Assembly (NCBI RefSeq): GCF_029626025.1 | Contig: NZ_JARUBF010000001.1 | Coordinates: forward strand, 3,596,001-3,660,000 | From: Solwaraspora sp. WMMD406 | Lineage (GTDB): Bacteria; Actinomycetota; Actinomycetes; Mycobacteriales; Micromonosporaceae | Length of the DNA: 64,000 bases | Direction: 5' to 3' | Part shown: in pieces, positions 36,283 through 44,930 of the stretch | Layout of the letters: each line of letters begins with the position of its first letter | Position numbering within the stretch: the stretch's first letter is position 1 | Program-made: the position numbers and the translations under genes | The notes under the pieces: generated by a model | The model's input: the letters and a program-made list of their open reading frames with translations, nothing else | The model's database searches: none | Told to the model about the DNA's origin: nothing

Positions 36283-37340
36283 CCGACTTCGTACTGCCGC
36301 ACGCCGACCCGTACACGATGTTGTCGCACATGGCGCTGTACGGGCTCGCGGCCATCGCCGAAGACGCCGGCCTCGACGACGTCCGGCTCTCCTGGACGCC
36401 CGGCATGAACCGCCGTCCGGTGCTCAGCGCCCCGCAGGCCACCCCGGAGACGATCGGCGACATCGTCCGCCGGCACGCCGCCCGCCACGACGACCCGGAC
36501 GCCTGGCCCAGCCGGCAACTGCGCGACGGCGAGCCCCGAGCCCTGATGAGCCCCCGGATCAGCGTCATCACCACCGACGACGGCTGGCGATCACTGCAGG
36601 ACCGGCGGCACGCCGTCCTCGACCAGCTCACCCAGGCGCGGGCGCTGCTCGACCTGCGGCTGATCGCCGCACTCGGCGAACCGGCCTACTGGAGCCGCAA
36701 CGGCAAAGGCGACCGGCTGCAGGACGACGGTGCCAGCCGGCTGGAGATGCAGCCCCGCAACCAGGGCTCCGAATTCGTCGGCAACCGGCTCCGGCCACTC
36801 GCCGCAGCGGTCGCCGCCCGTACCGCCGACGAGATCGCCGACGGCCTGACCGGCCGCCGGGTCCGCGACGAAATCGGCAAAGACCAACCCGCCAGCCGTA
36901 CGCCGACCGGCTTCGCCGCCCCCGGCCCGACCGACAACGCCCTCGCCTGGTGCGCGCTCTGGGGCATCTCGCAGTTCCCCATCGCCCAGCGCGTCAACGC
37001 CACCGCCACCGCCAGCATCCACCTTGGACGGGCCACCGGCGGCTGGTTCTGCGTACCCGTGTGGACCGGGCGGTGGCGCACGGCCCGGCACCGGACGGTC
37101 CTCGCCAGCGGACAGCTCACCAGGTTCGCGGCGGCCGGGCTGTCACCCAAGGCGCTCGGGATGCCGTCGGGCAGCACACCGGTCGACGGTGAACCCGCCC
37201 GAGGGTGGCTGGCGGCCCGAGGTGTCACCTCCGTCGTCCGGTTCCCGGTGCAGCGCTTCGGCAGCGACAGCGCCCCCGAACGCCGGGCCATGCGCGGCGA
37301 GCTCATCAAGACCGAGCGGCCACTCGTCGTGAGACGCTGA
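36279..37340 (+). CDS. Cas8-like / Csb3-type subunit of type I-G
   Basis: A 353-residue protein beginning DFVLPHADPYTMLSHMALYGLAAI, which I associate with the Csb3/Cas8g2-type protein that replaces the larger Csx17 large subunit in some I-G loci. It has DRLQDDGASRLEMQPRNQGSEFVGNRLRPL in mid-sequence. By position (after cas3, before cas4/cas1) it should be the large-subunit or PAM-recognition component. I am sure it is part of the cas operon and less sure of its exact family name. It starts at GTG 36279, overlapping the cas3 stop; the next gene begins 3 bases after its stop. Confidence 0.7.
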   Translation: MTDFVLPHADPYTMLSHMALYGLAAIAEDAGLDDVRLSWTPGMNRRPVLSAPQATPETIGDIVRRHAARHDDPDAWPSRQLRDGEPRALMSPRISVITTDDGWRSLQDRRHAVLDQLTQARALLDLRLIAALGEPAYWSRNGKGDRLQDDGASRLEMQPRNQGSEFVGNRLRPLAAAVAARTADEIADGLTGRRVRDEIGKDQPASRTPTGFAAPGPTDNALAWCALWGISQFPIAQRVNATATASIHLGRATGGWFCVPVWTGRWRTARHRTVLASGQLTRFAAAGLSPKALGMPSGSTPVDGEPARGWLAARGVTSVVRFPVQRFGSDSAPERRAMRGELIKTERPLVVRR

Positions 37341-37342
37341 CG

Positions 37343-38941
37343 ATGACGACGCCGGAACTGCTCCCGATTAGCCTGGTGGCGCACCAGGCGTTCTGCCCTC
37401 GCCGGGCCTGGCTGGAAGCAGCCGGCGAGTCGACCGACACCCACCAGGTGCAGGTCGGCGTCCAAGCCCACACCCCGGCCGACGACCCGACCGGGTCGCG
37501 GTCGCGACGCTACCGGGCCGTCGACGTCGTCAGCCACGAGCTCGGCGTGTACGGGCGCTGCGACACCGTCGAACTCGACGACGACGCCGCGATGACCGTC
37601 GTCGAACACAAGGCCACCCCGGTGCGCCGAAGGCCGGAAGTCACCGAACCGATGCGGATCCAGGTCGCCCTCCAGGCTCGGGCGCTGGCCGACATGGGCT
37701 ACCCGGTGGCCGGGCAGGCCGTCTACTTCACCAACCATCGGGTACGGGTCGACATCACCCTGTCGCCGGCGGATGTCGCCGCCGCCCGGGAGATGGTGGC
37801 GGCCACCGCGCGTACGCTCGACGCCGAGCAGGCCCCGCCGCCGCTGGAAGACGACCGGCGGTGCTCCCGCTGCTCGCACATCAGCGTCTGCCTGCCCGAC
37901 GAACGTCCGCTCACGCCGGTGACCCGCCGGATCGTCGTCGCCGACCCGGACACCCAGGTGCTGCACCTGACCACGCCAGGGTCGCGGGCGTACGTCGAGC
38001 GTGGCCGGATCGAGGTCAGCAAGAGCGGCGAGAAGATCGGGTCGTTTCCGATCGAACGGGTGCAAGGCTTGGTGGTGCACGGCAACGTCGACCTGTCCAG
38101 CGGCCTCATCCGGGAAGTGCTGTGGCGCAGCCTGTCGGTGGTGTGGTGCACCAGCAGCGGCCGGGTCACCGGATGGGCCAGGGCAGCCCAAGGACCCAAC
38201 GGCAGCCCGCGACTGTTGCAACACGTCGCCTCCCACAACGGGCGCATCGACCTGGCCCGGCAGTTCGTCACCGCGAAGATCGCCAACCAGGCGACGTTGC
38301 TGCGCCGGCTCGGCGACGCCCCGGACACGGTGGCCCGCCTGCGTGAGCTGCAACGGCAAACCCTCGACGCGCCGTCGTTGGCTGACCTGTTCGGCATCGA
38401 AGGCGAGGCCGCCGCCAGCTACTTCGACCGGTTCCTGACCATGTTCCGGCCGAAGGTCGTCGACACCGAGCAGCTTTCCTTCTCCGTACGGACCCGACGC
38501 CCGGCCCGCGACCCGATCAACGCAGCGTTGAACCTCTGCTACGGGCTGCTGACCGCCGACGCCCTCCGGGCGGTCGTCGCCTGCGGGCTCGACCCGCACG
38601 CCGGGTTCCTGCACAGCTCCGGCCGCAACAAGCCGGCGCTGGCGCTCGACCTGGTCGAGGAGTTCCGGGCGGTGGTCGCCGACTCGGTCGTCATCACCGC
38701 GTTCAACAACGGCGAGATCCGCGCCCGCGACTTCTCCACTGTGCTGGGCACCACCCGGATCAGCGCGAACGGGCGCAAGGCGCTCATCGCCGGCTACGAA
38801 CGCCGGATCACCAGCACCTTCCGGCATCCGATCTTCGGCTACGAGGTGACCTGGCGACGCGCGATGGAGATCCAGGCGCGCCTGGTGCTCGGCGTGATCG
38901 ACGGGACGCAGCCCCGGTACGAGGGGATCAAGATCCGATGA
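37343..38941 (+). CDS. cas1: Cas4-Cas1 fusion, spacer integrase
   Basis: A 532-residue fusion. The Cas4 part (about 1-195) has Cys18 (HQAFCPRRAWLE), a RecB-like core with AMTVVEHKATP (E-x-K), and a C-terminal cluster RRCSRCSHISVC giving the other cysteines of the iron-sulphur site. The Cas1 part (about 205-532) has the metal ligands Glu (FGIEGEAAASYF), His (AGFLHSSGR) and Asp (ALALDLVEEFR). Cas4-Cas1 fusion is characteristic of type I-G; Cas4 trims prespacers next to the PAM before Cas1-Cas2 integrates them. I chose the ATG at 37343, 3 bases after the upstream stop, rather than an upstream frame extension lying inside the cas8-like gene. Confidence 0.93.
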   Translation: MTTPELLPISLVAHQAFCPRRAWLEAAGESTDTHQVQVGVQAHTPADDPTGSRSRRYRAVDVVSHELGVYGRCDTVELDDDAAMTVVEHKATPVRRRPEVTEPMRIQVALQARALADMGYPVAGQAVYFTNHRVRVDITLSPADVAAAREMVAATARTLDAEQAPPPLEDDRRCSRCSHISVCLPDERPLTPVTRRIVVADPDTQVLHLTTPGSRAYVERGRIEVSKSGEKIGSFPIERVQGLVVHGNVDLSSGLIREVLWRSLSVVWCTSSGRVTGWARAAQGPNGSPRLLQHVASHNGRIDLARQFVTAKIANQATLLRRLGDAPDTVARLRELQRQTLDAPSLADLFGIEGEAAASYFDRFLTMFRPKVVDTEQLSFSVRTRRPARDPINAALNLCYGLLTADALRAVVACGLDPHAGFLHSSGRNKPALALDLVEEFRAVVADSVVITAFNNGEIRARDFSTVLGTTRISANGRKALIAGYERRITSTFRHPIFGYEVTWRRAMEIQARLVLGVIDGTQPRYEGIKIR

Positions 38942-39240
38942 GCCTGGACGACGTACGGCGCTACTTGATCGCGTACGACGTCTCCGACGACGTACGGCGG
39001 ACAAAGGTCGCCAAGAAGCTCGAATCGTACGGCGACCGCGTCCAGTACAGCGTGTTCGTCGTTGACGCCCGTCCGGCGAAGATCCTGCGGCTGCGGGACG
39101 CGCTCACCGACATGATCAACCAGGGTACGGATTCGATCCTGTTCTGTGACCTGGGTACGCTTCGGGAGCGTGCCAGCCGATCGCTTGATGTGATCGGCCA
39201 GGGTCGCCCGATCACCGGGCACGGTCCGGCGATCCTGTAG
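38938..39240 (+). CDS. cas2: Cas2, adaptation subunit
   Basis: A 100-residue ferredoxin-fold protein with YLIAYDVSDDVRRTKVAKKL (Asp14) and QYSVFVVDA, the usual Cas2 core. It overlaps the end of cas1 by 4 bases. Two damaged copies of this gene lie upstream, one before array 1 (18402-18577) and a 28-base scrap at 17402. The stop is followed directly by the leader of array 2. Confidence 0.93.
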   Translation: MSLDDVRRYLIAYDVSDDVRRTKVAKKLESYGDRVQYSVFVVDARPAKILRLRDALTDMINQGTDSILFCDLGTLRERASRSLDVIGQGRPITGHGPAIL

Positions 39241-39450
39241 TCCCGCCGTCCGTCCTGTCGGTGCCACCTCCGCGAGAGGTCCGTCGTGACGGCCGTGAGC
39301 GTGGACCTCTCGCGGAGCTGTTTTGCCTGCTCAGATGCTGCTCTATAGTGGACGGTCGCGGCTTTTGGGCGGTCGGGGAACCCTCTGTCGGCGGACCTCT
39401 CGCGGGCCGGTTGTTCCGCCGCAGGTCAGGAGGGGTAAGATTTGGACCCT
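39241..39450 (+). promoter_or_regulatory. CRISPR leader of array 2
   Basis: This 210-bp leader starts right after the cas2 stop. The 12-mer GGACCTCTCGCG occurs at 39303-39314 and 39393-39404 (90 bp apart), with a perfect inverted copy CGCGAGAGGTCC at 39271-39282. TAAGAT at 39436-39441, 10 bases before the first repeat, is a candidate -10 element, with a weak TTGTTC-like -35. The 43 bases next to the array are identical to the leader of array 1. Confidence 0.75.
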
Positions 39451-42400
39451 GTCGCAGCTCTCTCGGGAGCTGCCCTTCATTGAGGCTGAGTGGCTAGACA
39501 TTATGGAGCGTGTCAGAGGTGAGTCGCAGCTCTCTCGGGAGCTGCCCTTCATTGAGGCGCATCACGTCGATAGCCGACATCACCACTCCATCCAGTCGCA
39601 GCTCTCTCGGGAGCTGCCCTTCATTGAGGCACCCGGACATGACGATGGGGCCGGCGTGCGGGCCGAGTCGCAGCTCTCTCGGGAGCTGCCCTTCATTGAG
39701 GCTTTCGGTTTGCGTCGTCGAGACTCGCGCCGTGCTGTCGCAGCTCTCTCGGGAGCTGCCCTTCATTGAGGCACGTCATCGTCGGTCGGAGCAGCCGGCC
39801 CCCACGTGTCGCAGCTCTCTCGGGAGCTGCCCTTCATTGAGGCTGCACGCTCGGATCGTCCATGGTGCCACCGGTCACCGGTCGCAGCTCTCTCGGGAGC
39901 TGCCCTTCATTGAGGCTTGATTCCACCCCACCACACACCGAAAACACGCAGTCGCAGCTCTCTCGGGAGCTGCCCTTCATTGAGGCGATTCTGGTTGACG
40001 CCTTCCATTTGGACGGGGTCGTCGCAGCTCTCTCGGGAGCTGCCCTTCATTGAGGCCAGGACGAGACCCGACCGGTCGGGCGAAGGCGTGGTACGTCGCA
40101 GCTCTCTCGGGAGCTGCCCTTCATTGAGGCATGAATCGGATTTTGATGAAAAGGGACGAGTCAAGGCAGGTCGCAGCTCTCTCGGGAGCTGCCCTTCATT
40201 GAGGCTGGGGCAGCCAGTCGTCGGCCGCGCCGGCGAACCGGAGTCGCAGCTCTCTCGGGAGCTGCCCTTCATTGAGGCATCTCGTCGTCGCCGCGCCGGC
40301 GCATGAACTCCGGTCGCAGCTCTCTCGGGAGCTGCCCTTCATTGAGGCATCCAGCAACACACCTCGCCCGTGCTACTAGACGGTCGCAGCTCTCTCGGGA
40401 GCTGCCCTTCATTGAGGCGAATTGCCGCCGGTCCTCGGTCGGCGGCAGGACGGTCGCAGCTCTCTCGGGAGCTGCCCTTCATTGAGGCCTTAGTCGGGCT
40501 GTCAAGGGCGTGACTCTGCGTGAGGTCGCAGCTCTCTCGGGAGCTGCCCTTCATTGAGGCTCCCACCTGTACCGGTGGTGGCCGGACGTGCTGTTGAGTC
40601 GCAGCTCTCTCGGGAGCTGCCCTTCATTGAGGCCTACCACACCAGAACGTACTTCTGCCCCACTATCATAAGTCGCAGCTCTCTCGGGAGCTGCCCTTCA
40701 TTGAGGCAAGATCACCATCGAGACAGGAGACGGATCATGAAGTCGCAGCTCTCTCGGGAGCTGCCCTTCATTGAGGCTCCGACGCGAACCGCTGTGCGTC
40801 TGCGAAGACGAGAGCCACGTCGCAGCTCTCTCGGGAGCTGCCCTTCATTGAGGCGTCTCCCACTCGAACTGCGCCGAGCTGGTCTGGCCGTCGCAGCTCT
40901 CTCGGGAGCTGCCCTTCATTGAGGCATCAACACACGTACCGGCGCGATGATTAGAACTCGGTCGCAGCTCTCTCGGGAGCTGCCCTTCATTGAGGCTACA
41001 GCAACAGTCGAGAATCTGTTCGACTGTTCAAGTCGCAGCTCTCTCGGGAGCTGCCCTTCATTGAGGCGTCAGCCCGCCGCCCGTCGGGGTGGTCAGCGTC
41101 TGTCGCAGCTCTCTCGGGAGCTGCCCTTCATTGAGGCATTCGGCGGTGATCAGGTGGCTTCCAGCACCGGGAGTCGCAGCTCTCTCGGGAGCTGCCCTTC
41201 ATTGAGGCGCACGCCGCGCCGAGTCTGGCGGAGATCCGGGTGAGTCGCAGCTCTCTCGGGAGCTGCCCTTCATTGAGGCATGACCAGGTCACCCGGACCG
41301 ACGGACGCCCGGTCGCAGCTCTCTCGGGAGCTGCCCTTCATTGAGGCGGGGCGAGACCCTGCGCGAGTTCTTCGAGTTCATGTCGCAGCTCTCTCGGGAG
41401 CTGCCCTTCATTGAGGCGAGACATGCGGCGTTTCAGTGGTGGCCACGACATGTCGCAGCTCTCTCGGGAGCTGCCCTTCATTGAGGCCGCACCGAACAGC
41501 CGGCGGGCGGTGGGTCGGATGAGTGTCGCAGCTCTCTCGGGAGCTGCCCTTCATTGAGGCGTGCTGGCGCTGCCGTGCATCGGCGTGGCAGCCCCGGTCT
41601 GTCGCAGCTCTCTCGGGAGCTGCCCTTCATTGAGGCGTCGAGCAGATCGACGCCACCGCCGGGCAGCGCGGCGAGGTCGCAGCTCTCTCGGGAGCTGCCC
41701 TTCATTGAGGCCGGTCTCCCTCCTGTCGCACCTGAACGCGGGTACCAGTCGCAGCTCTCTCGGGAGCTGCCCTTCATTGAGGCTTGTCTTGGTCGTGTTG
41801 GAGATACCCGAACTGAAGTGTCGCAGCTCTCTCGGGAGCTGCCCTTCATTGAGGCGCAAGCCGACGGTGGAGAACGGGGCCGTCAACTTCGTCGCAGCTC
41901 TCTCGGGAGCTGCCCTTCATTGAGGCCCGGCCGCCGGCAGACCGTCAGCCGGGGGCGGGGTGTGTCGCAGCTCTCTCGGGAGCTGCCCTTCATTGAGGCT
42001 CGACGCAATGGACCTGACGCTCGGCGTGGTCCGGGTGGTCGCAGCTCTCTCGGGAGCTGCCCTTCATTGAGGCCAGCTGTTGGGTCAGCAGGGTGAGGTG
42101 GCGCCGTGGTCGCAGCTCTTTCGGGAGCTGCCCTTCATTGAGGCTGGCCATGCAACGACGGCAGCGACGCGGGCGGGTGCGTGGTCGCAGCTCTCTCGGG
42201 AGCTGCCCTTCATTGAGGCGTGTTCGCCCCGCCATGGGTGGGTGTCCGGTGGCGGCAGGTGGTCGCAGCTCTCTCGGGAGCTGCCCTTCATTGAGGCCAG
42301 GGGTCAGACGGCCGCTGGTACTGCTGGGTCGTCGCAGCTCTCTCGGGAGCTGCCCTTCATTGAGGCCCGGCAGCCCTGCACCACTGTAGATGTGCGTCGA

Positions 42401-42582
42401 TGGTCGCAGCTCTCTCGGGAGCTGCCCTTCATTGAGGCGAGCACGTCCGCGCCGGCTGGCTGCTGCTGCGCCCCTGTTGCAGCCCTCTTGGGAGCTGCCC
42501 TTCATTGAGGCGCCCATGCGCTTACACGGACCCTGGGGTTGAGCATGGTCGCAGCTCTCGGGGTGTTGCCCTTCGTTGAGAC
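39451..42582 (+). CRISPR. CRISPR array 2 (cas-adjacent), 42 good repeats plus two decayed
   Basis: The same 36-bp repeat as array 1. I counted 42 copies with starts from 39451 to 42403, one of which (42109) has a single change (CTCTTTCGGG). Decayed copies start at 42476 and 42548. Spacers are 32-42 bases. Decay at the right end and identical repeats at the left place the growing end beside the leader and cas2. One spacer (40707-40741) ends in an AGGAG-ATG arrangement, as expected if it was captured from the start of a gene. Confidence 0.98.
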
Positions 42583-42689
42583 GTCTCGTGGATTTCGGGG
42601 CAGTCGTTTTCGCTGTCCGGCGGCGTTCGACTGCGGAGAATGACATCGATGACGGTATTCGTTGTTGGGTGCCCGCGAGTATGTGATCT

Positions 42690-42761
42690 GGCCTCACCGA
42701 GGTGAGGCTTATCCACGTCACCCGCGAGAATAACGTGGATAAGCCTCACCTCGGTGAGGTC
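42690..42761. repeat. Long near-perfect inverted repeat beyond array 2
   Basis: Arms of 29 bases (42690-42718 and 42733-42761) match at 28 positions and flank a 14-base loop. Each arm also contains CCTCACC-GA-GGTGAGG or its complement, so arms can fold on themselves as well as with each other. A short A-run follows the right arm. It could be a terminator for read-through from array 2, or a small inverted-repeat element. The rest of 42583-42903 holds no gene I can support. Confidence 0.75.
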
Positions 42762-42903
42762 AAAAATCGTGATGGGGTGGCGGTGCCGTCGCTGGCACGT
42801 GGACTCGCTGAAGGCGTGGCGGGTCAACCGTGAGCTGGGAAGTTGCAGCGTGGCCAACCGGCGTACGGCGAGCGCGGGTGCCGGTGGAGACCCGATAGCC
42901 GGG

Positions 42904-43191
42904 TTACAGTTCGGGGTCGACGCCGTTGGCATGGCGGCGCTGGGCTTCCCGGACTCCGGTGTGGGTGAGGGCGGACTTGTAGACGGCGATCGACACCATC
43001 CGGCCGTCGCGGCCCGCGCCGACGACGGTCGCCAGGATGCCGATCACGGGGGAGTGCGGGTCGTCGTGGCCGTACCGGATGTCGGAAACCCGTACGCGCA
43101 TGGCGCGGTCGCCGTACACCCAGTCGGCTTTGCCGAGATGCAGCGTCTCGCCGACGCGCAGCGGTTCCTCAGACGGCATCGGGGTCGCCAT
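42904..43191 (-). CDS. Hypothetical protein, 95 residues
   Basis: I do not recognise a named family. The sequence EEPLRVGETLHLGKADWVYG followed by MRVRVSDIRYG looks like a small beta-barrel-rich protein of the type often found next to XRE-DUF397 pairs in actinobacteria. The start is either ATG 43191 (overlapping the upstream gene by 23 bases) or ATG 43179. It shares an operon with the following entry and faces away from the XRE regulator at 43796. Confidence 0.6.
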   Translation of the reverse strand: MATPMPSEEPLRVGETLHLGKADWVYGDRAMRVRVSDIRYGHDDPHSPVIGILATVVGAGRDGRMVSIAVYKSALTHTGVREAQRRHANGVDPEL

Positions 43192-43690
43192 CCGTCTCGT
43201 CTTCCGCGTCGTCCCCGAGGCCGTATTCCATCAGCGGCTCAGGTGAAGACAGGCCGGACAGGTGGAGCACGGCTCGGATTCGTCGCGCCGTGACGCCATC
43301 CCAGCGGTCCAAGATCGCCAGCGCGCGCAGAAACGGTCGGCAGGGTGCCGCCACGTCGCATCGCCGACATTCACCGATCCGACTCGGCAGGTGCAGCGTG
43401 GCGTCGTCGCGTGCCTGCGCGATCGTCCGCGCCGTCGACGGGCTGTGCGGGCCGCCGGTGCGGGCCTCGGGCGGTGCCGGGGTGACCCCTCGGGCGGCGG
43501 CCAGCCGGAAACGTCGGTCCTGGTTGATGTCGGTTGTGCCAGGGGTACGGCGAGGCAGCGGCGGCCGGTTGGGGGTCGGCTCCGACGACCGCGACCTGCC
43601 GCCAAACGAGGTGTATCGGGCGAGGCGGGGCGTACCGCCGATCCCGTCGTTTCTGAGCACGGTGATCCTCCCTCGTGGATAGGCAATCAC
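43169..43690 (-). CDS. Hypothetical protein, 173 residues
   Basis: No family recognised. The first 90 residues are basic and low in secondary structure (VIAYPRGRITVLRNDGIGGT onward). The C-terminal half contains GECRRCDVAAPCRPFLRALAILDRWDG, with three cysteines that could bind a metal, and an acidic tail. I chose GTG 43690, preceded by GGGAAG. It is divergent from the XRE regulator at 43796, so the 105-bp gap should hold both promoters. Confidence 0.55.
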   Translation of the reverse strand: MIAYPRGRITVLRNDGIGGTPRLARYTSFGGRSRSSEPTPNRPPLPRRTPGTTDINQDRRFRLAAARGVTPAPPEARTGGPHSPSTARTIAQARDDATLHLPSRIGECRRCDVAAPCRPFLRALAILDRWDGVTARRIRAVLHLSGLSSPEPLMEYGLGDDAEDETDGDPDAV

Positions 43691-43795
43691 ATTCGCTTCC
43701 CGATCCACCCTGGACTCCGCAGCGGTCCTGTGGAAGGTTGATTGGCGGCAACGAACTTGAACGTCTCCACACCCGCGAAGGAAGGACCTGTAACC

Positions 43796-44587
43796 ATGAG
43801 CACCTACGGTGGCGTGGCGCGAATCCTGAAATTCATTCGTAACCATTCGGGCATGACACAAGACCAGCTGGCCGATCGGATCAACGTATCGTCGTCCTTG
43901 ATCGCGAAGTTCGAGACCAACCGGGCCATCCCCAAGCCGGACACCGCGCGGCACCTGGACGCCCTGTTCGACGGGGGCGACATGTTCCAGGAGCTGGCCG
44001 CCGAGGCGCGGGCCAACCTCGGCAAGCCGATCTGGGTCCGCTCCTGGCTGGAACACGAGAGCAACGCGACGATGGTCCGCTCGTTCCAGCCATTGTTCGT
44101 GCCCGGTCTGCTGCAGACCGAGGAGTACGCCCGGGCCATCCTGACCTACGCCGGCACCCGGGTCGCCGACATCGAGGCCGCCGTCGACGCCCGGCTGGGC
44201 CGGGCCGGTGTGCTGCACCGCTCCGACATGCCGTGCCGGCTGTTCGCGGTGATCGACGAGGCAGTGTTACGCCGGCCGGTCGGCGGCCCGGAGGTGATGC
44301 GCGACCAGCTCCAGGCGATCGTCAAAGCGTGCGCCGGACCGACCGTCGAGGTGGCGGTGGTGCCGTCCACGGTCGGTGCCTACCCCGGCCTCAACGGGCC
44401 GCTGGCGATCGCCACCGTCGAGGGCCGCAACGTCGCCTTCCTGGACGGGCCGATGGGCGGCCAGGTGATCGAGGACTCCGACCAGGTCGCGATGCTCGAA
44501 GAACTCTGGGAAGGCGTCCGGGGTTACGCTCTGCCGCGACAGCCGTCCCTCGATCTGATCACGGAGGCCGCAGAGGCATGGAACTGA
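43796..44587 (+). CDS. XRE-family regulator with DUF5753 (Scr1-like), second copy
   Basis: A 263-residue regulator. The helix-turn-helix is at about 6-60 (GMTQDQLADRINVSSSLIAKFET), followed by the DUF5753 domain (WLEHESNATMVRSFQPLFVPGLLQTEEYAR). I chose the ATG at 43796 after GAAGGA; an extension to 43742 is possible but has no ribosome site. It overlaps the DUF397 gene at 44578. Together with the pair at 23691-24709 and the DUF397 remnant at 17658, such pairs occur repeatedly next to the arrays. Confidence 0.87.
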   Translation: MSTYGGVARILKFIRNHSGMTQDQLADRINVSSSLIAKFETNRAIPKPDTARHLDALFDGGDMFQELAAEARANLGKPIWVRSWLEHESNATMVRSFQPLFVPGLLQTEEYARAILTYAGTRVADIEAAVDARLGRAGVLHRSDMPCRLFAVIDEAVLRRPVGGPEVMRDQLQAIVKACAGPTVEVAVVPSTVGAYPGLNGPLAIATVEGRNVAFLDGPMGGQVIEDSDQVAMLEELWEGVRGYALPRQPSLDLITEAAEAWN

Positions 44588-44808
44588 CCGACACCCCCCG
44601 CTGGCGCACGTCCCGCCGCAGCAACGGCCAGGGCGGCGACTGCGTCGAGGTCGCCGACAACCTGCCCGGTCGGATCCTGGTCCGCGATTCCAAGGACCGG
44701 TCCGGGCCGACGCTGACCTTCGGCCCGGCCGCCTGGCGTTCCTTCGTCACCGACGTGTCCGACGTGTCCGACGTGTCCGACGGGCCCGAGCTGCGCGCCG
44801 ACCACTGA
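44578..44808 (+). CDS. DUF397 protein, second copy
   Basis: A 76-residue protein: WRTSRRSNGQGGDCVEVAD, then VRDSKDRSGPTLTFGPAAWRSF. A tail of three tandem DVS units follows, encoded by 9-bp DNA repeats (about 44752-44782). The ATG at 44578 overlaps the XRE gene by 10 bases. It is the probable partner of that regulator. Confidence 0.88.
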   Translation: MELTDTPRWRTSRRSNGQGGDCVEVADNLPGRILVRDSKDRSGPTLTFGPAAWRSFVTDVSDVSDVSDGPELRADH

Positions 44809-44855
44809 CAGTCGAGACCTGACTCCCGCTCGTCGCGGGCCGGCAATCACGCTCG

Positions 44856-44908
44856 ATGTGAGCGCCATTGTTGTCAAAACGCCATCGTGACAACCACAGC
44901 GCTCACAT
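44856..44908. terminator. Nested hairpin between convergent genes
   Basis: Outer arms ATGTGAGCGC (44856-44865) and GCGCTCACAT (44899-44908) and inner arms TTGTCA (44871-44876) and TGACAA (44888-44893) are separated by matching 5-base internal loops. It lies between the rightward DUF397 gene and the leftward RiPP cluster, so a bidirectional terminator is the simple reading. Confidence 0.6.
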
Positions 44909-44930
44909 TGATCCTGATGCCGGGCGGGGT

